Below are positions 1 to 12,352 of a stretch of 64,000 bases of DNA, in pieces. Source of the stretch: Mytilinidion resinicola (taxonomy: Eukaryota > Ascomycota > Dothideomycetes > Mytilinidiales > Mytilinidiaceae). Positions within the stretch are counted from its first letter, which is position 1. Each line of letters begins with the position of its first letter. The translations under genes and the position numbers were made by a program. The DNA lies in the NCBI RefSeq assembly GCF_010093595.1, contig NW_022985441.1, forward strand, positions 1,481,838 through 1,545,837, given 5' to 3'. The notes below the pieces were generated by a model. The model was not told the DNA's origin. It made no database searches and was given only the letters and a program-made list of their open reading frames with translations.

Positions 1-1534
1 AAGTATCATATGCGGTCTTTGGATGCGGTCACCAAGATTGGGCTCAAACTTTCCACAAGATTCCCAAGGCTATCGACGACATGTTGGAACAGCGTGGCGG
101 CCAGCGTATCGTGGAAATGGGGAAAGCGAATGCTGCAGCGGGCGACATGTTCACCGATTTCGAAACCTGGGAAGACCAAGTCTTCTGGCCAGCCATGACA
201 AAGAAGTACGGAGCGTCTGATCTACCCGAAGGGGAGTCTTTCGATGCCAGCCTTAACATAGAAGTATCCGCTCCACGCGCATCTACTCTTCGACAGGACG
301 TTATGGAGGCCCGTGTAGTGGACACGAAGGTCTTGTCCACACCCGAAGTCCCCGAGAAGAGGCATATCGAAATTAGTCTGCCTTCGGACCAGGCTTACTC
401 GTCGGGCGACTACCTAGCAATCCTTCCCCTAAACCCGAAGGAGAACGTCCATCGTGCTATGCGGTACTTTGGCCTGCCATGGGATAGCATGCTGACGATC
501 TCAACCGCTCATCCTACGACTCTGCCAACTGATTTACCTATACCCGCCGCAGACGTATTCGGAGCATACATTGAACTTGCTCAACCTGCCAGCAAGCGTA
601 ACCTCCTCGCACTGGCGGAACTCACAAAAGACGAAGCAACCAAGGCCGAACTCAAGCGCCTAAGCGGTCCTGAATTCACAACCGAAATCAGCACTAAACG
701 TGTCTCCCTCCTGGACCTCTTGGAGCGTTTCCCTTCCGTAACGCTCCCGCTCGGTCCCTTCTTGCAAATGCTTCCCCCAATGCGAGTCCGCCAATACTCC
801 ATCTCTTCCTCTCCCCTCTGGAACCCTTCCCACGTCACTCTTACATACGCCGTCCTCGACCAACCAGCCCTCAGCGGCCAAGGCCGCCACGTCGGCGTAG
901 CATCCAGTTACCTCTCCAAGCTCGAAACAGGCGACAAACTGCACGTCTCAGTCCGGCCATCACACCAAGCCTTTCACTTGCCCAAAGACGCGGAGAAGGT
1001 GCCCGTGATCTGCATCGCTGCTGGAACAGGTACAGCGACCCGTCCTTCCCTTCATTCTTCCAAAGACATGGCAAGCACTAATGGCGCTCAGGCATCGCAC
1101 CCTTCCGCGGCTTCATCCAAGAACGCGCCGCCCAACTCGGCGCCGGTCGCCCCCTCGCCCCCGCCCTTCTGTTTTACGGCTGCCACTCCGCCACGACCGA
1201 CGACCTGTACCCGGCCGAGTTCGCGCGCTGGGAGGCTATGGGCGCCGTGTCGGTGCGCCGCGCCTACTCGCGCGCTCCCGCTGAAACGAACAATTGCAAG
1301 TACGTCCAGGATCGCCTCTGGGCGGACCGCAGAGAAGTGGTGGAGTTGTTTGATCAGGGCGCGAAGGTGTTTGTGTGCGGGAGTCGGGGGGTGGGCGAGG
1401 CGGTGGGGGTGGCGGCACGGAAGATGTGGTTGGAGCGGGCGAGGGAGCTGGGGAAGGAGAGGGGGGAGGGGGATGCGGAGAGGTGGTTTGAGGGGATTCG
1501 GAATGAGCGGTATGCTACTGATGTGTTTGCGTAG
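1..1534 (+). CDS. CYP505: CYP505-type self-sufficient cytochrome P450:NADPH-P450 reductase, C-terminal part (5' end outside window)
   Basis: The frame enters open at position 3 and encodes the end of an FMN/flavodoxin domain (GCGHQDWAQTFHKIP), then FAD- and NADPH-binding ferredoxin-reductase modules: RQYSISSSP (FAD), GTGIAPFRGF (pyrophosphate/NADPH), FYGCHS and VCGSRGVGEAV. The tail RYATDVFA is typical of the P450foxy/CYP505 family, in which a fatty-acid hydroxylase P450 is fused to its own reductase; the heme part would lie upstream of the window. Exons are <3..1029 and 1092..1534; the 62-nt intron starts GTACAG, has CACTAAT near its end and finishes CAG, and splicing rebuilds GTGIAPF exactly. 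Without splicing the frame runs into non-homologous sequence. By family, electrons pass NADPH-FAD-FMN-heme for subterminal fatty-acid hydroxylation. The natural substrate cannot be told from this part. Confidence 0.9.
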
Positions 1535-2443
1535 GGGGGTTAAAAAGGGCTGGGAGGAGTATGAGGGGTAACTACACCTAAGGTTTGTTTTGGTATGATT
1601 CGGCTGTGGGGCGTTACCTAACGACTTTCCTATTGATTGACCGGCATCGTTGAATGGATGGCCTATGACCTATTGCTAGGTTGAGTTTATCATTTGAATC
1701 GTGAGGCTAGTAGAGCAACCCTTTGCACCAAGGCAAAAACTTGCGTTTACGCCGCGTTTCCCAAAGCACCCTCTCAGACGGCTCGATCCGTAAGTCTTTG
1801 CAGCATTCATTCGCAATCCCCTTCTAGCGCCTTCCCAAACCCGTCTGGTTGCAAGTAATGCCGGATTTGACCGCATGAAAATCTTTTCATACACGTGGCG
1901 TAGACACTTGGTAGCCCATGTCGTCTTCAACACCTCAACCCTCCCTGCCCTATTAAGCTGCAACAAGGCACCGAATCAACCGCGTGAGAAGGGTTTTGCT
2001 AGACGCGGCGTGGTACCTGTCGTACCGTGAAAGACAGATCTGAAGTTAGAGCTATAGTACAAGCCTCATGAGAAGAGGCAAACGGGGGTCCTTTACGTCG
2101 AAGACGTGGATCAGAAGGGTGTGTTTAAAGAGGAGGTAGAGACACAGCTCAAGGAATCCATATCCCCATCTTTCTTATCCACACGCCCTCCAACCCTCCA
2201 CCTATCAACTCGTCGCCCCGCGTCCGTAGCCAGCAGAGCCATGCCATCGCGCACTCCCTCAATGTACAAGTACATGCCCACCTCCAGCCAGAAACACTAC
2301 TTTTGCTGCCCGGCTCCCGGCTTCACTATGGTACCCTCAAGGAAGCCAAGCCGCGCTATACACCATGCACCATGTAACCCTCATTCCAGCACCCCGACAA
2401 AAGAAAAAACGCCAGCTGTGCGCTAGGGAGGGGGTATTCTATC
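1535..2443. other. Intergenic, convergent 3' flanks
   Basis: This stretch lies between the tail-to-tail CYP505 and HIR1 genes. Short open frames on both strands lack codon bias and family motifs. I see only 3' flanking sequence. Confidence 0.6.
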
Positions 2444-5400
2444 CTACATATCTGTAATCATCCTTTGCTCTTCCTGCCGCTCATTCACGATACCAAGCAA
2501 TCTCGCATACGGCACCGTGATGCGCTGGAGGTCGCGATGTTTGCCTGTTCCACTAGTTAGCAGCCGCACGTATGATCTGAGCATAGCAAAGGCTTATCTT
2601 ACCGAGAATAAGCACAACCTCCCTCAGCAGCTCTTCTCGCTTCCACCCACACACCAACTCCTCCGTCTCTTTCGTTTTCTCTTTCTCGTCGGCGCCATCT
2701 TCCTCATCCCCCTCGTGCTCCTCGCTTAGGAAGTCGCCGAGCAGACTGCGTAGTAGTTCTTCGACTTTGCCCTTGAGCCCCTCAGCGCCCAGCCGCTTTG
2801 CGTACATGAGGAAATAGATCCTAAACTCTTCCCTTGCGCCGAGCGCTATAGCCGCCGCGACGCGGTTCTCGAGATGAGCGACGGACACATTAGCCTCGAA
2901 GCCCTCAAAACCCTCCGCCGAGATGAGCGCTTTGATGAGGCGCTGGAGGTAGTACGCGCGGCCTTGCACGAGGGTGTGGTTGGTCGTGTTGCGCTCGAGC
3001 AGCGGTATGATACCCGCGGAGATGTTCTCAGGCGAGACAGCGTCGTTTTGCTCTGTCGTCTTGGCCTGGTCGCTCGAGGACTTGAGGTTGCCGACGGAAG
3101 AGTCGGTCGTGTTCCAATACTGGCTGCCGACGGCCCACCAGGGCTCCGAGATGCGCTGCCAGGTGTACATGGTGGGCGAGTAGGTGTAGCCATCGCCGTT
3201 GGACATGGCGAGGACGATGCGGCCTTCGGTGTTGAGGCGGGCGAAGATGATCCCGGGGGAGCGCGTGAGATGGGGCCCTTGGGCGTGCGATGCTATGTCC
3301 AGCACCGGGGCGAGTGAGACGGGGGGATGGGGCGAGGCCATTGTTTTGAGGTTCCAGACGTGGCACATGCCGACCGCTGATATGCACAGCAACCACCAGC
3401 CTCTGCAGTCCATAATGACGGGTTGTGCTTCTAGGATGAGAGGATTCAGTATCCGACGGCCAGCCGGTGTCCAGATGTATACCGAGCCATCCTCGCATGC
3501 TGCGGCCCAGAAATTGGTGTTACCTGTGACCAGAAGCACAGCTTTTGGTAGATAGTCTTGCCAGAGTGATTGGCCACGTTTTGTACAATTTATTCTTGTA
3601 GGATCGTTGTCCTGAGGTCGTTGGGTCCTTGACGGTCCCGAAGCATTGCGAGCTTCCATTATAACAGCATCTTCGTTCGCAGTCTCACTTCGACCGCCCG
3701 TGGTAGCATCGATACCGTTCGCGTGAGGGGGCTCACTGCCATCCATAGTCCTTACAATCACGCTTCGGACTTTGGGCACGGCAAGTCTGACTTGGCTAAC
3801 GCTTAAGGCAGGGCTGAGAATCGCAGGCCGAAGGTATTTCGGCGGCTCGTTGTCGATAGTCCTCAAAGCTGCGGCCGGTGGGACCAATCCTTCTGCGCTG
3901 TTGATGACGATTGCAGCGCCGCCATTTTTTGCAGCACCAGCCAACCGCCTTTCCACTTGCCGGTCCTCATCGCCCTCGATGTCGGCAAATTTTCTTTTAT
4001 TTCCAATGAGGAGCGAAGCCAAGCCACCTTTGGGGAATCCATCGAAAGGCTTCGAGAGGTCCAGGATATTGTGTGGATTGTCACTTCGAGCGCCTGTTGT
4101 GGTAGCCGAAATCATCTGTGTTTGTGGCAAAGAAGATTCAGCAAGTCCAGACGATGACGAGACGAGCATCGGCGCGATTCGTTTCTTTCCATCCTTAGTC
4201 ACAGTGACTCGTTGCTTCAGCTTGTCGACTCTGTTGTCCTTGGGCGGATCAATTGCGGCGGCGGATGCGGATCCGTTCGTCAAGGCAGTAGTCAGGCCGT
4301 TCGTGCCATTCGTAATTGTGGGAGCTTGTGTCGAGCTGTCGCCCATCAAGGCTCCCATTCTTCCCTGGACGCCCTTCAACTCTCCGGCCTTGCTACTTTC
4401 CTCGAGTAGAAGGGCATCAGTGCCTTCAACCACGCCAGCTCTTCGACCAGCACCAAATTTCGATAGCGATCTGTCGTTCTCTTCCATCGATGCTGGGTAT
4501 CCTAGCTCCCCAGTCTCAAATACCACCGCCATAATACTCCCGTCGAGACTCGTAACAAAAAGTGTTTCTCCGTTCGGATGCCAGGCTAGATCGGATATAG
4601 ATTTCATCGCCAACTCTTGTGTAACCGTAAACGGCCTTGCGAAGCTTGTATTCCAGATACTCAGCGTCTTGTCCTGGCCCGCGCATGCTACTACCGTAAC
4701 TGAAGGTAATGTCGGATTTCCGTTGCTATCAAGATGTTCCTGTGCCAGAGGCTCCCGGTAGAACATCCTCGGAGAGAACGCACATACTTCCACAGGACCT
4801 TCATGTCCAATCAAGTTTATATCGCTGTCCCAGGATCCTCGCGCAATGATCGCAACAGAGCTGACCGGACCGTTCACCGCATTCGAAGCGGCGATGTGGT
4901 TTCCATCCGGTGACCATGATAATCGTCGAAAGTACGTTGTAAGCGGCGACGCAACGAACGGGCCCGAGATTGTGTGCTCGAGCATGAAATTATTGACCTG
5001 ATCCTGAGCTGTGGCATTGGGAGGAGGCGAGGTGAACCGGAAGACTTTGATAGTTCGATCATCGCTAGCTGTAGCAAAGTATTTGTTCGCGGGATCAAAG
5101 CTGATGCCCTTGACGTGACTCTGGTGGTTTGACAGCGTCTTTAACTTCTCGAAAGTATGCCCTGACCAGACCACCACCTTCGAGTCCAAGCCGACAGACA
5201 CCAGTATTGACGAATCGTAAGACCAGCCCAAATCCTGCACGTCGTTGTCATGGCCAATGAGGCGGCGCATCACCCTCCAGTTTTCCACGGGGGGAGGTTC
5301 GTTGGACCCTGCAAAGGCATCAGCAATTATTCCCAGTCTCAGAGCAGCCTTACTGACCGAAAGTAGACGTATGTGTCGGTGGATTCGGGTCCAAGACATA

Positions 5401-5836
5401 TACACAAACGATCTTGTCATCCGCACCTGAAGCCAGGTACTTATTATTCCCCGAAAACCGAACAGTATGAATGGTGCCAGAGTGGTGGCTAACGGCGGCA
5501 AGTTGCTTGGGCTTCGAGTATTCTGGGTTCATAGAATTGAAGATAGATTCGGTTGACCATATTCGAACATGTCCATCTGCCAATATCAATCAGCTTCGCG
5601 TCCCTAGGCTGGCGCATCGTATTCGAGAAGGATTGCGGCGCGAACTGACCTCCGGCGGCCGTGACCAGGCGGCTCCCGTCTGGAGAGACATGACAGCTGT
5701 ATACTTCGAAGTCCTTGAGTTCACCTGGCGGGAAGCAGATTGTTAGCATATGAAGCAGCTTCTATTGAGAGTGGTTGCGATCGCGCGCGAGAGAGCTACC
5801 TGGATGGGTCAACCATAGCGGCTTGACGAGATGCAT
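2444..5836 (-). CDS. HIR1: Histone transcription regulator HIR1 (HIRA-type histone H3-H4 chaperone subunit)
   Basis: Spliced product is 1045 aa: exons 5836..5800, 5724..5650, 5576..5358, 5308..2603 and 2544..2444 with introns of 75, 73, 49 and 58 nt. The N-terminus (MHLVKPLWLTHPGELKDFEV) and the first ~390 residues are WD40 blades, e.g. DGHVRIWST, LASGADDKIVCVYVLD, GHDNDVQDLGWS. The middle is low-complexity with RMDGSEPP-like B-domain sequence, and the C-terminal half carries the Hira domain. The last intron brings in a C-terminus (LGKHRDLQRITVPYARLLG) typical of fungal HIR1; without it the frame ends in unrelated residues. By family this is a nuclear, replication-independent H3-H4 deposition factor that represses histone genes with Hir2/Hir3/Hpc2. 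The gene is tandem with PUF6, about 600 bp downstream of it. The first two coding exons are short and easily missed. Confidence 0.93.
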
Positions 5837-6433
5837 GGTCGTGGAGGAGGAGTGCGCAGCTCCTTCATGCTCAGCTGGCGGCGCACAAAGAAGATGAAGT
5901 TGATCGGAGCAATAACGCTCCTGGTGGTAGGTGAAGTGTCGTGACAGCGATGCGATCTGAAGCTCGTTAGCCGCAATAAAGACCGGGCGTGGGACGCGTT
6001 GGCTTGGCGCGATCGACGAAAGTGGATGACCAATATAATCCGAGCATGATTCAGTGAATTTCAAAGTCGAGGCTTTCATCCTAATTGAGCTCCAAGTTTG
6101 TATGAAAAGGTCTTTGAATACCGCCGTCTGAGGGGGCCCAGCGACTCCACAGGTTGTTCAATATATTGGGCCTCAAGATACGTGAAGATTATCGAGCCAC
6201 TTCAGACAGTCGTAGACGAGTGTATACAGGTCGAACCCAGTGGATCAGATCACGTATGCTTGTCATATTCATTCATGAGGAGCAGAAGAGGTCAGCCATG
6301 GGACTCGTCGACATTTTCTCCGGTCATCTTTGATATCAAGGTCCAAAACATGAAACCCGTTCAACGAAAGCGCCATCCAACGCCGGTTCAGCCCCTATAC
6401 CAGGGAGGTATACCTCTGAACTTCATCAACTCT
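5837..6433. other. HIR1 promoter / PUF6 3' flank
   Basis: About 600 bp between two genes on the minus strand. It should hold the HIR1 promoter and the PUF6 3' UTR. Overlapping open frames here have no recognisable motifs. Confidence 0.55.
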
Positions 6434-8725
6434 TCAAGTGATCAGCTTTAACAAGATCCTCGCGCCGGCGTTACCTTTTACAGCATCCTCGTCCTGGTCT
6501 CCCTTCCGTTTCTTACCTTTTGATTCCTCTTCCTTGTTCTGTCCCTTCTTCGTCTTCTTCTCTTTCTTCTCACTCTCGCCTGCCTTACCCGCGGCGCTCT
6601 CCAACTTCTTTTTCCGCTTCTCAAGAACGGCCACTACTTCATTCCTTTTTTCGAAGCCTTGAGCCTCCACCAGCCCCACAACCACAAAGCTACCAGGGCC
6701 CGTCGCCCATTCCATCACATGGTCCTGTATGCTCCCCCACAGCATCTCCGCAAACCCTAGGCTCGGCTCGACCGGAATGACCTTTTTCTGCTTCGGATCG
6801 TACCTCCCACTCAACACCAATCCTTTAAGCATACGACATCCAGCAGCTGAGTTGGAGATATGGGTCTCAACACTGGGATCACCAGCCGCAAGATGCGCAA
6901 CCGCGCCGAGGGCCGCCTTCTTGTCGCCCTCAGCGTCGAAGAGCACCTCCGACATGAACTGGCATCCAAACGAGCTGGTAGCGAAGTCTGCTGCGCGTGC
7001 CGCAATTGCACCAAGTAGAGAAGGAGATATTGACTTTGCAAGTTCCTGAAGGCGGGTCTCCGCATTCTTTTTCGAAGTTGTGGCACGGATAGCGTGGACC
7101 TCGTTTAATAGAGCGATTGTAGGCGACTTTGGGTCCGAGAACAACCATTTTGCGTCGGCCGCGAAAGGGTACAGAAGGACCGTCCTGGCATCTAGATGTG
7201 TAACAAGTTGAAAGATCTTCTCGTTTATAGCATCGGCATCGTTTGACTTCGAGGGAATTAGTTCCCCAAAGATGGAGGTTGATGACAGTTTAGTGTCATC
7301 GATGACAGAGAGGGCAGCTAGTAGGACACGGTGTGCGTTGCGGTCGAAGACAAGAGCCTCCATGTTCTCCCTGTATGCTCGGAGCAGATTCTTGCGGTCT
7401 TTAGCGTTGGAGTGGGCGAAGGCGAGACAAACTAGGCGAGAACCAGACTCTGTAAAGGCAAGGTTGCGAAGGAGATCGATTTCTGGGGGCGGTTCGCCTT
7501 CCTTATCCTTAGTCGCCTCTGGTTTCAGGTGATCGAGGAATTCGGAGGCTTCCGTACTTCCAGGTTTACAAGCAAGAAAGTATTGTAGCATAGCATCGTG
7601 CAGCATCGTAAATCCTGTCATCTTTTTCTGGACCAGCTGATTGATCAACTGGTTCAAGTAATTGAGAATCGGCTGCCGTTTTTCAGGAGATTCGTCGAGA
7701 ATCGTGGAAAGGTCAGAGGTGACTTTCGCTCCGCTTTTCGACTTGAAAATCGCGAATTCGGGACCATACCATTCTCGTAGCATGATAGCCTTTTGTTCAG
7801 GAGTTGCGACGCTTCTGTAAGTGTCGTCCATAATCCAGGCAGCCTCGGGATGATTGATCAAGCGTCGAACATGGCCGTAGAACTCGGAGACAATCATCTC
7901 TTGGACACCGACATCTCTGTAGATTTGTTAGCGTCTTGCATACTCATCTCATTGAATGGAATCAACGCACCCTGTGACAAGCAATTTCGCAATCAAGAAC
8001 TTCGCGTATCTGCTCTCCGCCAGCGCCCGGTATTCCCCCTTCAACTCCTCAGCAATCATCTTCTTCTGCTCCTTATTTGCATACTTCAGCGCACACTGAA
8101 TGACGCGCACAGAGTCATGCTTGAACACAAAGTCCTTGACTCGCCCCGTCACAATGTCGAAGAGCTCAGTAACCAGTTTTTTTCTCTCCTCCAGGTCGAC
8201 ATGCGACTTGAGTCGTAATCGCTCCCAGAGCTTCTTGGATCGAGCGATTTCGTCGGCGTTAGGCTTCGCGGCTTTTCGTTCTTTCGAGAGAGCTTTTTGC
8301 TTCGCATGAGCTTCGCGAGAGGAGGAGGCTGGAATGGAAATGTCAGCTCTGAATATACTACACACGAAAGCACTTGACCTACAATTAAAGGCCTCTTGTT
8401 GCGGCTTCATGACCTGCTTCTCGGTCTTGACTTTCTTTACAGCTTCTGCCCTCCTCCCAGCGTCCTCCTCATCCTCACTCTCCACAAAGCCGTCACTGTC
8501 GTCTTCTTTGGCCGAGAATCCGGAGAAGCCGTTCTCGACTTCGCTAGTATCCGACTCCATTGACGCGTCTTCCTCCACTACTGGCTTGGGCTTGCTCTTC
8601 GACTTTTTTGGATACTCATCTTTCTTCGCAGACTTTTGCTCCGCGACCTTGACCTTCTTCACCTTGGATCCATTCGCGATTTTGGTGCTCTCGCTGACCT
8701 GCTTGCGCTTGATTCCGGCAGCCAT
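6434..8725 (-). CDS. PUF6: PUF6-like Pumilio-repeat ribosome biogenesis factor
   Basis: Three exons (8725..8383, 8328..7971, 7916..6434; both introns 54 nt) give 727 aa, near the size of yeast Puf6 (656). Residues 1-115 are Lys/Asp/Glu-rich, nucleolar style (KVKKVKVAEQKSAKK; ESEDEEDAG). The core has degenerate Pumilio helices (VFKHDSVRVIQCALKYANKEQ, then FLIAKLLVTGDVGVQEMIVSE across the second intron), and the C-terminal part fits the CPL domain (TFLHDAML-like and TSSFGCQFMSEVLFDAEGD). The tail is Lys/Glu-rich. Family role: 60S subunit assembly and, in yeast, ASH1 mRNA repression. The first 54-nt intron is in frame and stop-free, so its removal rests on GTAGGT...CCAG ends and a CTGAC-like branch site. 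The gene shares a 190-bp divergent promoter with TIM54. Confidence 0.88.
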
Positions 8726-8915
8726 TATTGCCGTCTTCGTAGTATTTTGGGCGACTGAGTGGCGGGGGTTGGTGTTGAAGTTCCTCGAAATTTTATTCCA
8801 TGGTTGCGGGCAAGGAACTTTTACGCTAGTGGAGCCGGGGGCGCGGGAGAGAGAACGGGCCTCTCAAAATTTTGGAGACCACCACCACCATACCTACCAT
8901 CTTGACCTCCCCCAG
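8726..8915. promoter_or_regulatory. Bidirectional promoter PUF6 / TIM54
   Basis: Only 190 bp separate the two ATG codons on opposite strands, so both 5' UTRs and core promoters must overlap here. There is no clear TATA box. A CCACCACCACCATACC run lies just before the TIM54 start. Confidence 0.7.
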
Positions 8916-10422
8916 ATGGCCGACCAAAATGCCGCCGCCGCAGTGCAGGCCAAACCCGCCGGCGCTGCGGGCGCTGCGCCTTCAAAGCCCCCTCGGCCGC
9001 CGAATCCATTCTTCAAGATGATGGGTATAGCACACTGCATTCACGCTTCAGACACCGAGCTCACCCGATACAGGACTCCCCACCATCCGCATGAAGCTGC
9101 CCTCGAGGAACTGGATGATATTCCTCAGCATCACGGGCTCGTGGACTGCCGCTCTCTTATACGACCGCAGCCAGAAGAAGCGCATCCAGAGGAAGTGGAC
9201 GAAAATGGTCGAGCACATCGCAAAGGAATCCATGGACGCCTCTTCCCTACCCCGGAAACTTACCGTCTATATTTCTGCGCCACCGGCTGATGGGCTGATG
9301 ACTGCGCGCGATCATTTCCAGGAATACGTGAAACCAATACTGGTGGCCGGAGCCGTGGATTGGGATGCGGTCGAGGGGAGGATGCAAGGCGATGTCAGGG
9401 CTGGAGTGGCGGAGAAGATAAGGAGGCTGAGGAAGAGGCGGGGAGAGTCGTCAATAGAGCCGCTAGAGGATGATCTCGAGGAGGTGCTGGAGCAAACGCG
9501 GAAGAGGTCTGGAGTGAAGCCATACGATGGACCGGCCGGTGACATAGTAATTGGACGAAATACGTGGAAAGAGTATATCAGGGGACTACACGAGGGGTGG
9601 CTAGGGCCTTTGGATCCGCCTGCTCCTACACTGAAAGATGCACAGGAAGTTGCTGAGGTTGTGGAGAGCGCTACCAGTCCTCCTGAAGTTCCTCTAGCTC
9701 CTGAAAGCCCTCCAGCACCCGAACAACCCTCGTCTTCGGAGTTTGTGGCAGAAACGCCTTCAACGCCAGCAGATGATGCCTCACCCACCGCTCCCATACC
9801 GACCACGACTCCAGAACCCGAAAAGCCAGTAGAAGAGAAGCCAGAGGAGAAGAAACCGACGAAAAAGAAGCAACCACCCCCATTCAACACCACCGCCGAC
9901 TACTCATCCGCCGTCCCATCTCCAATCTGCCCATCAGAGCTCCCGCCCACGACTATAATACAGTTCCCGCATCTTCTTGGCATCCGACACACTCCCGTCC
10001 GCATGTACCGCTTCCTTACCCGACGATACCTAGCCGACGATATTGGCCGGCAGACCGCGGCCGCTGTTCTCGCTACATACAGGCCATTCGAAGCGCCCGG
10101 AGAGTCACATCATCTAGCCGAGGGTAGTACAGCTTCGAATGAGAGTGACGATGCTGGTAGTTCGCAATGGGAACAGCGGGGACTACTGAAGCACGAGGAG
10201 AAGGAGTGGCACAAGTCTGTCCACGAACCCAGTGAAGAGGGGAAGGAGAGGGTGTGGATGAACGACATGGTGCTAGATACCCGGATCGCAGAGCGCATGC
10301 GGAAGTTTGAGCTGGACATGGAGCAGGAGGAAAGAGCTAAGAGGATCGCGGCTGAAAAGGTAGAGCCGTGGTGGAAGAGCGCGTGGAGTAAGATGAGAGA
10401 GAAGGACGAGGATGTGGATTGA
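8916..10422 (+). CDS. TIM54: Mitochondrial inner-membrane translocase subunit Tim54 (TIM22 complex)
   Basis: Exons 8916..9024 and 9074..10422 (49-nt intron, GTATAG...ACAG) give 485 aa. Splicing rebuilds the Tim54 signature PPRPPNPFFKMMGLPT..MKLPSRNW, followed by one membrane span at about residues 50-66 (WMIFLSITGSWTAALLY) and a basic RSQKKRIQRKW flank. A Pro/Glu-rich spacer near residues 190-290 separates the N-terminal domain from a conserved C-terminal part (FPHLLGIRHTPVRMYRFLTRR). Family role: a TIM22-complex subunit that inserts carrier proteins into the inner membrane, with most of the protein in the intermembrane space. The start was chosen because it directly precedes the conserved N-terminus and lies in CCCAGATGG context. 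Confidence 0.9.
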
Positions 10423-11228
10423 GATACTAGTGCATCGCATTTTTGAGCATTGCGCATCTAGGGTGTAGGATATGGTCTGTAATATATTGGTCCTAGGTAC
10501 TGGGCCGGATGTGCTAGGCAGGCACTGTTGTATTATATACAGTGCTAGGACAACACTTTACTAACACTGTGCCTCGCCCTCAATAAGTCTATACGCTGTC
10601 TTGCCTCCGTCAGTGGCACTTCGTACTTTTGAAATTTGATAAAAGCTAAGTTATCATCGTTTTGGCACGCCTGAAACCTTATAACAACCTCTGGCGTTGG
10701 TAGAAACATGTGCATAGACTAGACCTGTAGCCCATTGCTCTTGTTTTTGTTAGCACCACAAGCGGACCTCAGTCAGAAATGTGCGAGCAAGGTTCCTCCT
10801 AGGTCGCATTGTAGAGCTTCCAAGACTAGGAAGAAGCACCCGCTTGAAGTCTCTCATGCATCGCTTCCGGGTCTTGCGTCCATCCTGTTCACAACAGCTC
10901 TACACTATCAACCAGGTTACTGTCAATAACGCTTAAACACACTTTCAGAAACCCGAACGAGACGTAAGTCCATCGTACAGTGTCTTGCCAGATATATGTG
11001 TGCACTTTCCTGTCAGTGCATGCAGAGGTCCAACATACTGACAACATTCTAGTACGACGGGTCACACTTCCAATCCATGTACACTCCTCCACCGCTGTCT
11101 GGGGGTTGCCTCGCGAGATTGCGGGTCGTTCGAGATGCTAACTTTCCATCTATTTCAGCGTTCTGAAACCACCACGAAGTAGCACAGACATCGTCATCCA
11201 CTTCCCTTGTTATACTTAGGGAGCGGCC
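10423..11228. other. Intergenic
   Basis: TIM54 3' flank followed by the BNA7 promoter region. No open frame with coding character was seen. Confidence 0.55.
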
Positions 11229-12221
11229 ATGTTTGTCAATACCCCCCACCACCAGTTCGTCAGAACATTTTACACCATTCCACACCACGTACTCCAGAGC
11301 ATTACCATCTGGCTGCCCCGGCCCCTCGACTACTCCCCCATCAAGTCAACAATATGGATCATCTACGTCCATGGCGGCGCCTGGCGCGACCCCGAATGCG
11401 ACTCCGACCAATTCATCCCCACAGTCAATTACCTGAGCCACGCGTCTAATCAAGACACAATGTCTGGCATCGCCGGCTTCGCCAGCATAAACTACCGCCT
11501 CAGCCCGTACCCTGACCACACGCGCAACGGCTCCGACCCCCAGGACGCGTACCGGAATGTCCAACACCCCGCCCACCTCCAGGACGTCGTCCAAGCCCTG
11601 GAGTACCTAAGCAAACACTTCCTTATCGATGCATACGGCTGGATCGGCGTCGGCCATTCCGCCGGCGCGACCCTCCTGACGCAACTGCTCTCCGACGTCG
11701 ACATAGCCGCGCTTCCGAAGAACATTCAGCGCGCGTACTTGGGCCTGCACAGCTTGATCCTGATAGCGGGTATCTACGACCTGCCGCGCTTCGTCCGGAA
11801 CCACAGCGGCGCGGACTCGTCGAAGACGATCAAGGACATCTACATGGCAATCGTGACCGGTGCTTTTGGCCAAGACCCGCTGCTGTGGGTGGCGCCGAGC
11901 CCCATCCATAGGAACTTTGGGATGGAGAACTGGCCGTCATTGCGCTTTATTGTGATGGCGCGTAGTGACCAAGATCAGTTAGTTGAGGAGGAGCAGAACA
12001 ATGTGATGGACGTGGCGTTGAGGGCGCAAGGGTGGGTGGGGGAGCGGGAGTCAGACACCATTCCTGAAAGGCAAATTTGGCGGAGGTCGCTGTCAGGGGC
12101 GCATGATGATGTGTGGAAGACTGATGGGGGGCAAATTGCAATGTTGATTGAGGAGGTTCTTGACAGGTTGTTGGAGAATGTAGATAGGGGGGAAGTGTAT
12201 GGGGAGGAGGTAGGTGTATAG
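11229..12221 (+). CDS. BNA7: Kynurenine formamidase (arylformamidase), alpha/beta-hydrolase
   Basis: Single-exon, 330 aa. It carries the family's HGGAWRDP oxyanion motif near residue 47 and the nucleophile elbow GHSAGAT near residue 144. A plausible catalytic Asp is in ARSDQDQLVEEEQ and the His in GAHDDVWKT near the end, so the triad is complete. Family reaction: N-formyl-kynurenine to kynurenine plus formate, step 2 of tryptophan catabolism to NAD, in the cytosol. An in-frame TAG lies four codons upstream of the ATG, so this is the first possible start unless a 5' exon exists. The region before HGG is poorly conserved. The last codons (YGEEVGV) run into a purine-rich minisatellite, so the C-terminus may have been altered by repeat growth. 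Confidence 0.87.
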   Translation: MFVNTPHHQFVRTFYTIPHHVLQSITIWLPRPLDYSPIKSTIWIIYVHGGAWRDPECDSDQFIPTVNYLSHASNQDTMSGIAGFASINYRLSPYPDHTRNGSDPQDAYRNVQHPAHLQDVVQALEYLSKHFLIDAYGWIGVGHSAGATLLTQLLSDVDIAALPKNIQRAYLGLHSLILIAGIYDLPRFVRNHSGADSSKTIKDIYMAIVTGAFGQDPLLWVAPSPIHRNFGMENWPSLRFIVMARSDQDQLVEEEQNNVMDVALRAQGWVGERESDTIPERQIWRRSLSGAHDDVWKTDGGQIAMLIEEVLDRLLENVDRGEVYGEEVGV

Positions 12222-12237
12222 GGAAGAGGTATATAGG

Positions 12238-12352
12238 GAGGAGGTAAATGGGGAGGTAAATGGGAAGATAAATGAGGAGGTAAATGGGAAGATAAATGGG
12301 AAGATAAATGGGAAGATAAATGGGGAGGTGAATGGGAAGGTGAATGGGGAGG
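12238..12352. repeat. 12-bp purine-rich minisatellite downstream of BNA7
   Basis: About nine tandem 12-bp units of the form GGAGGTAAATGG / GAAGATAAATGG follow the BNA7 stop by some 16 bp. Units differ mainly by A/G transitions. The strand is almost pure A/G apart from T, which suggests slippage-driven growth in the 3' UTR. Confidence 0.85.
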
